Part shown: positions 26,664 through 35,368 of the stretch, in pieces
Numbering within the stretch: the first letter of the stretch is position 1
Layout of the letters: every line of letters begins with the position of its first letter
Assembly: GCA_009377645.1 (NCBI GenBank)
Contig: WHTQ01000005.1
Location: 1 to 64,000 of the forward strand
Length of the DNA: 64,000 nucleotides
DNA from: Micromonosporaceae bacterium
Lineage (GTDB): Bacteria; Actinomycetota; Actinomycetes; Mycobacteriales; Micromonosporaceae
Reading direction: 5' to 3'
The notes under the pieces: generated by a model
The model's database searches: none
What the model was told of the DNA's origin: nothing
Seen by the model: the letters and a program-made list of their open reading frames with translations, nothing else
Program-made: the position numbers and the translations under genes

Positions 26664-27997
26664 TCGAGTCGTTGCTGGTCGCCAACCGGGGCGAGATCGC
26701 CCGCCGGATCATCCGGACCGCCCGGCGGTTGGGCGTCCGCACCGTCGCCGTGCACTCCGAGCCGGACGCCGGCCTGCCGTTCGTGGCCGAGGCCGACCAG
26801 GCGGTGCCGCTCACCGGGCCGCACCCGGGGCAGGTCTACCGGGACGTGGACGCGCTGCTGGCCGCCGCCAAGGCGACCGGGGCGCAGGCCGTCCACCCCG
26901 GGTACGGCTTCCTGTCCGAGAATCCCCAGTTCGCGCGTGCCGTCCTGGACCAGGGCCTGACCTGGGTCGGACCGGGACCAGACGCGATCGCGGCGATGGG
27001 CGACAAGATCCGGGCGCGGAACCTGATGGCGGCGGCCGGGGTGCCGGTGGCGCCCGGCAGCACCGAGCCGGTGCCGGACCCGGCGGCGGCGGTCGCGGCC
27101 GCCGCAGAGATCGGATACCCGGTGATGGTCAAGGCCGCCGCCGGTGGCGGCGGGATGGGGATGGCGGTGGCCGCCGACGAGGCCGGGCTGCGCCGGGAGT
27201 ACGAGAAGGTGGGCGGCTTCGCGCAGCGGATGTTCGGCGATCCGGCGATCTTGTTGGAGCGGTTCTTCCCGCGGGTGCGCCACGTGGAGGCGCAGATCCT
27301 GGGGCTGCCGGACGGCCGGGTGCTGGCGTACGGCGAGCGGGAGTGCTCGGTGCAGCGGCGCAACCAGAAGCTGGCCGAGGAGTCGCCGTCCCCGGCGCTC
27401 ACGCCGCAGGCGCGGGCCGGGCTGCTGGCGGCGGCGGTCCGGGCCGGCGAGGCGGTCGGCTACCGCAACGCCGGCACGGTGGAGTTCCTGTTCGCCCCCG
27501 ACACCGGGGAGTTCTTCTTCCTGGAGATGAACACCCGGCTGCAGGTGGAGCACCCGGTGACCGAGGCGGTCTACCAGATCGACCTGGTGGAAGCGCAGCT
27601 GCGGGTGGCCGCCGGTGAGCCGGTGCCGCAGCCGGCACTGGGCGCCCCGGTCGGGCACGCGATCGAGCTGCGGGTCAACGCCGAGGACCCGAAGCGGTTC
27701 CTGCCCGGCCCGGGCACCATCACCAGCTGGGTCGAGCCGACCGGGGACGGGGTCCGGGTGGACGCCGGGTACGCGGCCGGGAACACCGTCACCCCGCACT
27801 ACGACTCGCTGCTGGCGAAGCTGGTGGTGCACGGCGCGGACCGCCCCCAGGCGCTGGCCCGGGCCCGGGCCGCGGTCGCCGGATTCGAGATCGCCGGGCC
27901 CAAGTGCAACCTGCCGTTCTTCGCCGAGCTGCTGGTCGACCCGGGGTTCGTGGCCGGGGACTACGACACCGGCATCGTGGCTGCACTCCGGCGCTGA
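26660..27997 (+). CDS. Biotin carboxylase subunit (acyl-CoA carboxylase alpha, no carrier domain)
   Basis: ATP-grasp enzyme that carboxylates biotin. SLLVANRGEIARRIIRTARR N-terminus, HPGYGFLSENPQFA, Gly-rich ATP loop KAAAGGGGMGM, EMNTRLQVEHPVTE and catalytic RVNAEDP are complete. It ends right after the BC domain (445 aa); the related alpha subunits in leucine-catabolism operons carry about 200 further residues with the biotinyl domain. No EAMKM-type biotin site was found in the operon. The stop codon lies at the first bases of a palindromic element. Partner: the carboxyltransferase downstream. Confidence 0.92.
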   Translation: MIESLLVANRGEIARRIIRTARRLGVRTVAVHSEPDAGLPFVAEADQAVPLTGPHPGQVYRDVDALLAAAKATGAQAVHPGYGFLSENPQFARAVLDQGLTWVGPGPDAIAAMGDKIRARNLMAAAGVPVAPGSTEPVPDPAAAVAAAAEIGYPVMVKAAAGGGGMGMAVAADEAGLRREYEKVGGFAQRMFGDPAILLERFFPRVRHVEAQILGLPDGRVLAYGERECSVQRRNQKLAEESPSPALTPQARAGLLAAAVRAGEAVGYRNAGTVEFLFAPDTGEFFFLEMNTRLQVEHPVTEAVYQIDLVEAQLRVAAGEPVPQPALGAPVGHAIELRVNAEDPKRFLPGPGTITSWVEPTGDGVRVDAGYAAGNTVTPHYDSLLAKLVVHGADRPQALARARAAVAGFEIAGPKCNLPFFAELLVDPGFVAGDYDTGIVAALRR

Positions 27998-28052
27998 TCA
28001 TGAGGTTGGGTACGCTGGATGGTGCCGACCATGTCCCTAGGTTCATGATCGA
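27994..28052. repeat. Palindromic (REP-like) element at the biotin carboxylase 3' end
   Basis: Arms around GATCATGAGGTTGGG and CCCTAGGTTCATGATC; the outer 8 bp (GATCATGA/TCATGATC) pair perfectly, the inner part imperfectly. Its left arm begins with the TGA that ends the preceding gene. Outer arms resemble those of the element inside pabA. It may also act as a transcription-attenuating hairpin within the operon. Confidence 0.65.
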
Positions 28053-28070
28053 CCGGAAGAGGGGGAGCGC

Positions 28071-28973
28071 ATGGGGAGCGTGAGCATCCGCGAGGTCGGC
28101 CCCCGGGACGGGCTGCAGAACGAGGACCCGGTCCCGGTCGAGGCGAAGGTGCGGCTGCTGGACGCGCTCGGCCGCACCGGGGTACGCCGGATCGAGGCGG
28201 TCTCGTTCGTGCACCCACGGGCGATCCCGCAGATGGCGGACGCGGACGAGGTGTGGGACGCGGCCGACAAGGTCGACGGGGTGCGCTACTCGGCGCTGGT
28301 GCCAAACTCGCGCGGGGCGCAGCGGGCGCTGGCGGCCGGGTTCACCGAGGTCGAGGTGGTGGTCTCGGCCAGCGACACCCACAACCGGCGCAACGTCAAC
28401 CGGTCCACGGAGGAGTCGCTGGACGACATCGCCGGGATGATCGGGGAGCTGCACCGGCACGGCGCCACCGCCGAGGTGATCATCTCGACCTCGTTCGGCT
28501 GCCCGTACGAGGGGGACGTGGACCCGGTCCGGGTGGCCGGGATCGTGGACCGGGTGGTGGCCGACGGCGCCGACCGGGTCTCGTTCGGCGACACCACCGG
28601 GATGGCCACCCCGCGCCGGGTCCGGGAGGTGGTCTCGCTGGTCCGGGACCGACAACCGGAGCTGCCGCTGCTGCTGCACTTCCACGACACCCGGGGCACC
28701 GCGCTGGCGAACATCCTGACCGCGCTGGAGCTCGGGGTAACCGAGTTCGACGCGAGCGTGGGTGGCCTCGGCGGCTGCCCGTACGCGCCGGGCGCGACCG
28801 GGAACGTGGCCACCGAGGAGGTGGTGCACATGCTGCACGACATGGGCATCGACACCGGCATCGACCTGGACACGCTGATCGAGGTCGCCGCGCTGGCCCA
28901 GGAGATCGTCGGCCGGGAGCTGCCCTCCGGCGTGCTGCGCGCCGGCCCTCGTACCCGCCTGGTAGCCGGATAG
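28071..28973 (+). CDS. Hydroxymethylglutaryl-CoA lyase
   Basis: Cleaves HMG-CoA to acetyl-CoA and acetoacetate, the last step of leucine breakdown. TIM-barrel with metal/catalytic motifs VGPRDGLQNE, HFHDTRGTALAN and the Cys loop GGLGGCPYAPGATGN. 300 aa, normal. GAGGGGGAG ribosome site before the ATG. Sits between the two carboxylase subunits, as in liu-type clusters. Confidence 0.94.
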   Translation: MGSVSIREVGPRDGLQNEDPVPVEAKVRLLDALGRTGVRRIEAVSFVHPRAIPQMADADEVWDAADKVDGVRYSALVPNSRGAQRALAAGFTEVEVVVSASDTHNRRNVNRSTEESLDDIAGMIGELHRHGATAEVIISTSFGCPYEGDVDPVRVAGIVDRVVADGADRVSFGDTTGMATPRRVREVVSLVRDRQPELPLLLHFHDTRGTALANILTALELGVTEFDASVGGLGGCPYAPGATGNVATEEVVHMLHDMGIDTGIDLDTLIEVAALAQEIVGRELPSGVLRAGPRTRLVAG

Positions 28974-29011
28974 CCGGTCGGGCCTACCCACCCGCCGCGA
29001 TGGTGGTAGCC

Positions 29012-29023
29012 TAACGATCGTTA
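29012..29023. promoter_or_regulatory. Palindrome TAACGATCGTTA upstream of carboxyltransferase
   Basis: Perfect 12-bp palindrome 29 bp upstream of the carboxyltransferase start, with the same AACG-N2-CGTT core as the palindrome next to tetR. Suggests a second, internal TetR-controlled promoter in the cluster. Confidence 0.65.
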
Positions 29024-29052
29024 AGCGATCCGGCTGGCCAGGGGGAGTTGGG

Positions 29053-30582
29053 GTGACGATCGAGGAGCGCGAGCTCGAGAAGCTGCGGGAGCGGGTGCGC
29101 GCGGGCGGCGCCGAGCGCTACCACGCGGCCAACGCGGCCCGTGGCAAGCTGTTCGCCCGCGAGCGGGTGGCCCGGCTGGCGGACGCCGGCTCGTTCGTCG
29201 AGGACGGGGCACTCGCCAACGCGCTGGCGGAGGGCCTGCCGGCCGACGGGGTGGTGACCGGGCAGGCCACCGTCGACGGGCGCCCGGTCTGCCTGATGGC
29301 CAACGACTCCACCGTCAAGGCCGGCTCCTGGGGGGCCCGGACGGTCGAGAAGATCATCCGGATCATCGAGCAGGCGTACGCGACCGGGGTGCCGATGGTC
29401 TACCTGGTCGACTCGGCCGGCGCCCGGATCACCGACCAGGTGGACCTGTTCCCGGGCCGGCGAGGGGCCGGGAAGATCTTCTGGAACCAGGTCCGGGCCT
29501 CCGGGTCGATCCCGCAGGTGTGCGCCCTGTTCGGGCCGAGCGCCGCCGGTGGCGCGTACATCCCGGCGTTCTGCGACGTGGTGGCGATGGTCGACGGCAA
29601 CGCCAGCATGTACCTGGGCTCGGACCGGATGGTCGAGATGGTGACCGGCGAGAAGACCACTCTGGAGGAGATGGGTGGCGCCCGGGTGCACTGCACCGAG
29701 TCCGGGGTCGGGCACTTCCTATGCGCCGACGAGGACGAGGCGCTGGCGGTGGTCGGTCGCTACCTGTCCTACCTGCCGGCGAACTGGACCGGCCAGCCAC
29801 CGGCCGCCACCCCCGCCCCGCCGGAGGAGATCGATCTGGCTTCCTTGATCCCGGAGCGGGATCGGCAGGCCTTCGACGCCCGGCGGTACGTGCGCGGGCT
29901 GGTCGACCGGGGCACCTTCTTCGAGATTCACGAGAAGTGGGCGCGGGAGGTGGCGGTCGGGTTCGCCCGGCTGGACGGCGCGGCGATCGGCGTGGTCGCC
30001 AACAACTCCCTCCACAAGGGAGGTGTCTTGTTCGTGGACTCGGCTGACAAGGTGACCCGGTTCGTGCAGCTGTGCGACGCGTTCAGCCTGCCGCTGCTGT
30101 TCCTCGCCGACGTCCCCGGGTTCATGGTCGGTGCCGCGGTGGAGAAGCAGGGGATCATCCGGCACGGTGCCAAGATGATCAGCGCGATCTCCGAGGCCAC
30201 CGTGCCGAAGATCTGCGTGGTGCTGCGCAAGGCGTACGGCGCCGGGCTGTACGCGATGGCCGGGCCGGGCTTCGAGCCGGACGCGACGCTCGCGCTGCCG
30301 ACCGCGAAGATCGCCGTGATGGGGGCGGAGGCGGCGGTGAACGCGGTCTACGCCAACAAGATCGCCGCTCTGCCCACTGAGGACGAGCGGGCGGCGTTCG
30401 TGGCCGGCAAGCGCCAGGAGTACGAGGCGGACATCGACATCGTCCGGCTGGCCAGCGAGCTGGTGGTCGACGCGGTGGTGCCGCCGCACGAGCTGCGCGG
30501 CGAGCTGGTGCGCCGGTTCGCACTCGCCCGCGGGAAGGACCGCCACTTCTCCCGCCGCCGCCACGGCGTGACGCCCACATAG
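29053..30582 (+). CDS. Acyl-CoA carboxylase carboxyltransferase (beta) subunit
   Basis: 509-aa crotonase-fold carboxyltransferase of the methylcrotonyl/propionyl-CoA carboxylase type, which passes CO2 from carboxybiotin to acyl-CoA. N-half oxyanion region GARITDQVDLFPGRRGAG and FGPSAAGGAYIPA; C-half LPLLFLADVPGFMVGAAVE and LRKAYGAGLYAMAG. GTG start. Given HMG-CoA lyase and an isovaleryl-CoA-type dehydrogenase next door, 3-methylcrotonyl-CoA is the best substrate guess. The missing biotin carrier must be supplied from elsewhere. Confidence 0.93.
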   Translation: MTIEERELEKLRERVRAGGAERYHAANAARGKLFARERVARLADAGSFVEDGALANALAEGLPADGVVTGQATVDGRPVCLMANDSTVKAGSWGARTVEKIIRIIEQAYATGVPMVYLVDSAGARITDQVDLFPGRRGAGKIFWNQVRASGSIPQVCALFGPSAAGGAYIPAFCDVVAMVDGNASMYLGSDRMVEMVTGEKTTLEEMGGARVHCTESGVGHFLCADEDEALAVVGRYLSYLPANWTGQPPAATPAPPEEIDLASLIPERDRQAFDARRYVRGLVDRGTFFEIHEKWAREVAVGFARLDGAAIGVVANNSLHKGGVLFVDSADKVTRFVQLCDAFSLPLLFLADVPGFMVGAAVEKQGIIRHGAKMISAISEATVPKICVVLRKAYGAGLYAMAGPGFEPDATLALPTAKIAVMGAEAAVNAVYANKIAALPTEDERAAFVAGKRQEYEADIDIVRLASELVVDAVVPPHELRGELVRRFALARGKDRHFSRRRHGVTPT

Positions 30583-30598
30583 GAGAGAGGACCGACCG

Positions 30599-31747
30599 AT
30601 GCGGCTCAATGAGGAGCATCAGGCGCTGCGCGACAGCGTGCGCGACTTCGCCCGGGAGGTGGTCGCGCCGGTGATCGCCACCCACTACGAGGAGCACACC
30701 TTCCCGTACGAGATCGTCCGGCAGATGGGCAAGATGGGCCTGTTCGGCCTGCCGTTCCCGGAGGAGATCGGGGGGATGGGCGGCGACTACCTCGCGCTCT
30801 GCCTGGCGGTGGAGGAGCTGGCCCGGGTCGACTCGTCGGTGGCGGTCACGCTGGAGGCGGCGGTCTCGCTCGGTGCGATGCCGATCTACCGGTTCGGCAC
30901 CGAGGAGCAGCGGCGGCGCTGGCTGCCGAAGCTGGTCACCGGTGAGGCGCTGGCCGGGTTCGGGCTGACCGAGCCGGGCAGCGGGTCGGACGTGGGGGCC
31001 ACCCAGACCCGGGCGGTGCTCGACGCCGACCGAGAGGAGTGGGTGCTGACCGGGTCCAAGGTGTTCATCACCAACTCCGGCACCGACATCACCTCACTGG
31101 TGACGGTGACCGCGGTGACCGGCACCGAGCCGGACGGCTCGAAGGAGATCTCCACCATCGTCGTCCCGTCCGGCACGCCCGGGTTCACGGTCCAGCCCGG
31201 CTACTCGAAGGTGGGCTGGTGCGCCTCGGACACCCACGAGCTGGCCTTCGAGGACTGCCGGGTGCCGGCCGGGAACCTGCTCGGCGAGCGGGGACGCGGA
31301 CTCGCGCAGTTCCTGAGCATCCTGGACGAGGGCCGGGTCGCGATCGCGGCGCTGGCGGTCGGGCTGGCGCAGGGGTGCATCGACGAGTCGCTGCGCTACG
31401 CCCGGCAGCGGCACGCGTTCGGGTCGCCGATCGGCGCCCTCCAGGCGATCCAGTTCAAGGTGGCGGACATGGAGACCCGGGCACACACCGCCCGCCTCGC
31501 GTACCACGACGCGGCGGCCCGGATGCTGGCCGGCGAGCCGTTCAAGCGGCAGGCGGCGATCGCCAAGCTGTACGCGTCGGAGTCGGCGGTGACCAACGCC
31601 CGGGAGGCGACCCAGATCCACGGGGGGTACGGGTTCATGAACGAGTTCCCGGTGGCCAGGTTCTGGCGGGACTCCAAGATCCTCGAGATCGGAGAGGGCA
31701 CTTCCGAGATCCAGCGGCTGGTGATCGCCCGCGACCTCGGCCTGTAG
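30599..31747 (+). CDS. Acyl-CoA dehydrogenase (isovaleryl-type by context)
   Basis: FAD-dependent dehydrogenase, 382 aa, normal. GFGLTEPGSGSDVGA (FAD/substrate loop), VLTGSKVFITNSG, and the C-terminal ATQIHGGYGFMNEFP then LEIGEGTSEIQRLVIAR. It passes electrons to ETF and then to an EtfD-type oxidoreductase, a homologue of which lies at 55 kb. GAGAGAGG ribosome site 17 nt after the upstream gene. Isovaleryl-CoA is inferred from operon content. Confidence 0.93.
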   Translation: MRLNEEHQALRDSVRDFAREVVAPVIATHYEEHTFPYEIVRQMGKMGLFGLPFPEEIGGMGGDYLALCLAVEELARVDSSVAVTLEAAVSLGAMPIYRFGTEEQRRRWLPKLVTGEALAGFGLTEPGSGSDVGATQTRAVLDADREEWVLTGSKVFITNSGTDITSLVTVTAVTGTEPDGSKEISTIVVPSGTPGFTVQPGYSKVGWCASDTHELAFEDCRVPAGNLLGERGRGLAQFLSILDEGRVAIAALAVGLAQGCIDESLRYARQRHAFGSPIGALQAIQFKVADMETRAHTARLAYHDAAARMLAGEPFKRQAAIAKLYASESAVTNAREATQIHGGYGFMNEFPVARFWRDSKILEIGEGTSEIQRLVIARDLGL

Positions 31748-31814
31748 CCCGGGAGATCTGTCCCGAGAACCCGGCCAGTGTCGGGTTTCCGGCACCGTCA
31801 GCTGTCCGACGCAT

Positions 31815-31829
31815 CACTGCACATCAGTG
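31815..31829. promoter_or_regulatory. Palindrome CACTG-CACAT-CAGTG before the XRE-STAND gene
   Basis: Perfect 5-bp inverted repeat with 5-bp spacer 27 bp upstream of the start codon, flanked by GCATCA and GCATCAG repeats. A plausible autoregulatory operator for the XRE-type HTH of the following gene; not proven. Confidence 0.4.
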
Positions 31830-31855
31830 CATCAGCGCCGTACCCTGGCCAAACC

Positions 31856-34390
31856 ATGTCCTCGGACCGAGCTGAAGGGCCAAGCTTCGCCACGCTGCTG
31901 CGCCAGCGGCGGCGGGCGGCCGGGCTCACCCAGGTGGAGTTGGCGCGGCGGGCGGGGCTGGCCGTGCGCACGGTCCGGGACCTGGAGCGGGGACGGACCA
32001 CCCGGCCGCAGCGCACCACCGGGGTGCTGCTGGCTGACGCGCTGGGCCTGACCGGGGAGGAACGGGGCGGGTTCCTGGGGGCGGCCCGGGGTGAGGCATC
32101 GCCGGTGGTGGTGCCTCACCCCGGTGCCGCGACGGCACCGCCCGCCATCTCACCGGCCACCGCCGGGCTGCCCGGTGCCGGCGCCGGCGCCACCCGTCCG
32201 CTGTGGGGCCGGGAGTCGGAGGTGGCGCAGCTGGCAGACCTGCTGGTCGGCCCGGCCGGCGGGGACCCGCTCGCGCTGGTCGGCGTCGGTGGCGTGGGCA
32301 AGACCGCGCTGGCGCTGGCGGTCGCCCGCCGGGTGGCCGGCCGGCTCCCGGCCGGCGCGGCCTGGCTGGTGATCGACCAGCACACCGGAGCGTCCGAGAT
32401 CCGGGCCGCCGCGACCAGCCTGGGTGCCGCCGGTGCCGCAAGCGGCGGGACCGGCCCGGCCGGGGTCGGCGCCGGCGAGCCCGGCACCGGACCGCCGTCG
32501 CTGCTGGTGGTCGACGCGGTCGACCGGGCGCCGGCTGAGGTCCGGGCGGCGCTGGCGCAGTCCCCACCGGAGCTGCGTGTGATCACGACCGGCCGGGCGC
32601 CGCTCGGACTGCCGGGGGAGCGGGTGTGGCCGGTGCCGCCGCTGGAGCTGCCGCCGGCCGGTGCCACCGACCTGGCCGAGGTCGCCGGCTACCCGGCGGC
32701 GGCGCTGTTCCTGGACCGGCTGGCCCGGGTCCGGCCGCAGCCACCCGCCGCCGACGAGGTCCCGGCGCTGGTCGGGCTGGTGCGGCGGCTCGGCGGCCTG
32801 CCGCTGGCGCTGGAGCTGGCGGCCGCGCACGGCCGGCTGCTGCGGCTGCCGGAGATCCTGCAGCGGTACGGGGACCGGGTGCTCGACCTCACCGCCGGTG
32901 GCGACCAGACCCTGCGGGAGGCGGTGGCGGGAAGCTACCGGCTGCTGTCCGAGGCCGAGCAGGGTGCGCTGCGCCGGCTGGCGGTCTTCCGTGATTGGTG
33001 GTCGCTGGAGCTGGCCGAGCAGCTGCTCGGCGAGGGCGGCCGGCCGGTGGTCGATGACCCGTTGCCGGTGCTGGACCGGCTGGTGAGCCTGGGCCTGGTC
33101 CGGGTCCGGGACGCCCGCGAGCACCGGTTCCGGCTGCTGGACGTGGTCCGGGACTTCGCCACCGAGCAGGCCGACCAGCGCGGGGAGCTGATGCCGGCCC
33201 GGCGGGCGCACGCGGTGGTGGTCGCGCGGCTGGTCTCGCGTACCGCCGCGGCGCTGGCCGGGCCGGACCTGCCGGACGCGGCGGTCCGGCTGGACGAGGT
33301 CGGCGGGGAGGTGTGGGCGGCGCTGAACCACGCCGCCAACGACCAGCCGCACACCGCACTGCGGCTAGCGGCGGCGCTGCCGCGGTGGTGGCGGCTGCGG
33401 GGCCGGGATGTGGCCGGGCGGCGCTGGCTGCGGCGGCTGCTGGACGATCCGCGGACCGCCGATGCCGACCCGGCGGTCCGGGCATGGGCGATGCTGGGGG
33501 TGGCCCAGCTGGCGCTCGCGCATGGGGACGGAGCGGCCGAGGAGTCAGCGGCCGCGGCGGCGCTGGCGGAGTTCCGGCGGCTCCGGGACGCCGGTGGCGA
33601 GCTGGCCGCGGGCAGTGTCCTGGGAGCGGTGCTCCGGGCGGCCGGCCGCTACGACGACGCCCGGACGCTGCTGCTGGCGGTGGTCTCGGGGGCCTCCCGG
33701 CACGGCCGGGTGCGGGACGCGGCGGTCGGCCACCTGGGCCTGGCCTGGCACGAGGTCCGGCTCGGAGACCTGCCGGCGGCCCGCCGACGGCTAGCGGTGG
33801 CGGACCGGCTGGCGGCGCGGGCCGGCCAGGCGCGGCTGCGGGTGCTGGCCGCGGTGCAGCTCGCCGAAGTGGCCAGGCTCCAGGGGCGGTACGAGGAGTC
33901 GGTGTCGACCGGTCAGCGCGTGCTGGCCCGGTTGGATGAGCTGGGCGACCCGCGCCACCGGCGGAGGGCGCTGGGAACGCTGGGCCGGGCGCTGGTGCGG
34001 GTGGGCCGGCTCGCCGACGCCGAACGGGTGGTGGCCCGGCTGCGCGGGTCCGAGCCGGTGGCGACCCCGACCCCGGCGGCGGAGGGTGTGTGCGCCGCGA
34101 TCGAGGCCGGGGTGGCGCTCGCCGGCGGCGAGCGGCGGCTGGCGGAGGAGCGGTTCCGGGCCGCCGCTGCGGCGTTCCGTGGTGGCGAGGAGCAGCGGGA
34201 GCTGGTGGAGGCGCTGGTCGAGCTGGCGGCCTGCCTCACCGATCCACCGGACGAGCCGGACCGGGCGGGTCCGCGGCTGGCAGCGGTGCTCGCGGAGCTG
34301 GAGCGGGTGCGCCAGGCGGGCGGGTTCGTCCTGCTGGAGCGGGAACGGGAGATGGTGGCCCGGGCGGCCGGGTGGCTCGGCCCGGAGTAG
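31856..34390 (+). CDS. XRE-HTH / NB-ARC / TPR STAND-type regulator
   Basis: 844 aa. N-terminal XRE HTH (about residues 6-60: FATLLRQRRRAAGLTQVELA, AVRTVRDLERGRT); Ala/Pro linker; NB-ARC ATPase from about 118 (LWGRESEVAQLADLL, Walker A GVGGVGKTALAL, Walker B SLLVVDAVD, LGGLPLALELAAA); winged-helix-like DWWSLELAEQLLG; then C-terminal TPR-like helical repeats (VARLQGRYEESVSTGQRVLA, LGTLGRALVRVGRLADAERV). STAND architecture implies ligand-triggered oligomerisation and gene activation. No known cluster beside it; start chosen as the ATG before the HTH. Confidence 0.85.
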   Translation: MSSDRAEGPSFATLLRQRRRAAGLTQVELARRAGLAVRTVRDLERGRTTRPQRTTGVLLADALGLTGEERGGFLGAARGEASPVVVPHPGAATAPPAISPATAGLPGAGAGATRPLWGRESEVAQLADLLVGPAGGDPLALVGVGGVGKTALALAVARRVAGRLPAGAAWLVIDQHTGASEIRAAATSLGAAGAASGGTGPAGVGAGEPGTGPPSLLVVDAVDRAPAEVRAALAQSPPELRVITTGRAPLGLPGERVWPVPPLELPPAGATDLAEVAGYPAAALFLDRLARVRPQPPAADEVPALVGLVRRLGGLPLALELAAAHGRLLRLPEILQRYGDRVLDLTAGGDQTLREAVAGSYRLLSEAEQGALRRLAVFRDWWSLELAEQLLGEGGRPVVDDPLPVLDRLVSLGLVRVRDAREHRFRLLDVVRDFATEQADQRGELMPARRAHAVVVARLVSRTAAALAGPDLPDAAVRLDEVGGEVWAALNHAANDQPHTALRLAAALPRWWRLRGRDVAGRRWLRRLLDDPRTADADPAVRAWAMLGVAQLALAHGDGAAEESAAAAALAEFRRLRDAGGELAAGSVLGAVLRAAGRYDDARTLLLAVVSGASRHGRVRDAAVGHLGLAWHEVRLGDLPAARRRLAVADRLAARAGQARLRVLAAVQLAEVARLQGRYEESVSTGQRVLARLDELGDPRHRRRALGTLGRALVRVGRLADAERVVARLRGSEPVATPTPAAEGVCAAIEAGVALAGGERRLAEERFRAAAAAFRGGEEQRELVEALVELAACLTDPPDEPDRAGPRLAAVLAELERVRQAGGFVLLEREREMVARAAGWLGPE

Positions 34391-34440
34391 CTCGCTCGGC
34401 CTGGCGCGCGGTGATGATCGGCCGGGCCCGCCGAACGGGT

Positions 34441-34499
34441 GGGGCTGGTGGCGAGCCGGAGCACCTCGGCCCCCCAAGCCCCGTCTCACCACCAGCCCC
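34441..34499. terminator. 11-bp inverted repeat between convergent genes
   Basis: GGGGCTGGTGG and CCACCAGCCCC with a 37-bp spacer, in the gap between the STAND regulator and the convergent marR gene. Position suggests a bidirectional terminator; the remainder of this 256-bp gap shows nothing else. Confidence 0.4.
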
Positions 34500-34646
34500 G
34501 TCTGCCCCCGGGCAGCCACCCCGTCCCCCCGGTCCTCCCCGGTGCGGAAGCCTAACCACCGGGTCTGACCGTTTCGTCGGGATGATCCACAGCGGAGCCG
34601 GTCGGGTGCGGGTTTCTGCCGCCGGTTCTGCCGGTCGGTCCTCCGG

Positions 34647-35195
34647 TCAGGAGCGCCGGATCGCGGCCCGATGGTCCCGGCGCCGGCTGGAGTTGCGGCG
34701 ACCCGGGTCTGCTTCGGCCGGACCCGGCGGTCGGGCGTCCGGGTGCACCTCGTCCCGGATGTCTCGCAGCCGGGTGACGATCAGGTCCAGCTCGTCGCTC
34801 TGGAACCGCCCGGTGAAGTGGCGCTCCAGCAGCGCCAGGTGACCCGGCAGGGCGGCCGCCAGCCGGTTCATCCCGGCGCCGGTCAGGACCGCCCAGGACC
34901 CGCGCCGGTCGCTGGGGCAGGCCTGCCGGCGGACCAGCTGATCCCGCTCCAGCCGGTCCACCACCCGGGTGATGCCGCTGGTGGTGAGCGCGACCTGGCC
35001 GGCCAGCTCGGTCATCCGCAGCCGGTGGTCGGGGGAGCGGGCGAGCCGGATCAGCACCTCGAACTCGACCAGTGAGAGCTGGTGCTCGGCGAGCTGAGCG
35101 GAGAACCGAGCGACCAGCCCGGTGTACGCCTCGGCGAACAGCCCGAATGCGGTGATCCGATCGTCAGAATGCAGCTCCCCAACCACGCCCGCCAT
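34647..35195 (-). CDS. MarR-family transcriptional regulator
   Basis: 182 aa with a winged helix: QLSLVEFEVLIRLARS, LRMTELAGQVALTTSGITRVVDRLE (recognition helix) and CPSDRRGSWAVLTGAG (wing with the typical DRR). The start is taken at the ATG beginning MAGVVGELHSDD; the longer track ORF covers the operator-like sequence. The C-terminal ~30 residues are Arg/Pro-rich and disordered-looking. No adjacent transporter or enzyme indicates a target. Confidence 0.85.
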   Translation of the reverse strand: MAGVVGELHSDDRITAFGLFAEAYTGLVARFSAQLAEHQLSLVEFEVLIRLARSPDHRLRMTELAGQVALTTSGITRVVDRLERDQLVRRQACPSDRRGSWAVLTGAGMNRLAAALPGHLALLERHFTGRFQSDELDLIVTRLRDIRDEVHPDARPPGPAEADPGRRNSSRRRDHRAAIRRS

Positions 35196-35196
35196 A

Positions 35197-35213
35197 GTAA
35201 CAGTCGTTGTCAC
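35197..35213. promoter_or_regulatory. Imperfect palindrome GTAACA-N5-TGTCAC at marR start
   Basis: 17-bp near-palindrome immediately upstream of the chosen marR ATG. MarR proteins commonly autorepress through such sites; one mismatch in the arms. Confidence 0.35.
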
Positions 35214-35368
35214 ACCAACATTTGAATGCTCCACTACTTCTAGCCGGCGGTCGACGCTCAGCGGCCGGCTGGGTACACAGCGCTCAATTCCGTCCGGTTT
35301 GCCCCTAGCCTAACCGCCGCCGGTTCCCTACCGTGGACGCCAGTACGTTCAGCAAGCTGGAGGCGGCC

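Noticed and set aside
27998-28070. A small separate biotin carrier gene hidden after the biotin carboxylase
   Set aside because: Only 73 nt, filled by the palindromic element and a ribosome site; no EAMKM-like codons in any frame.
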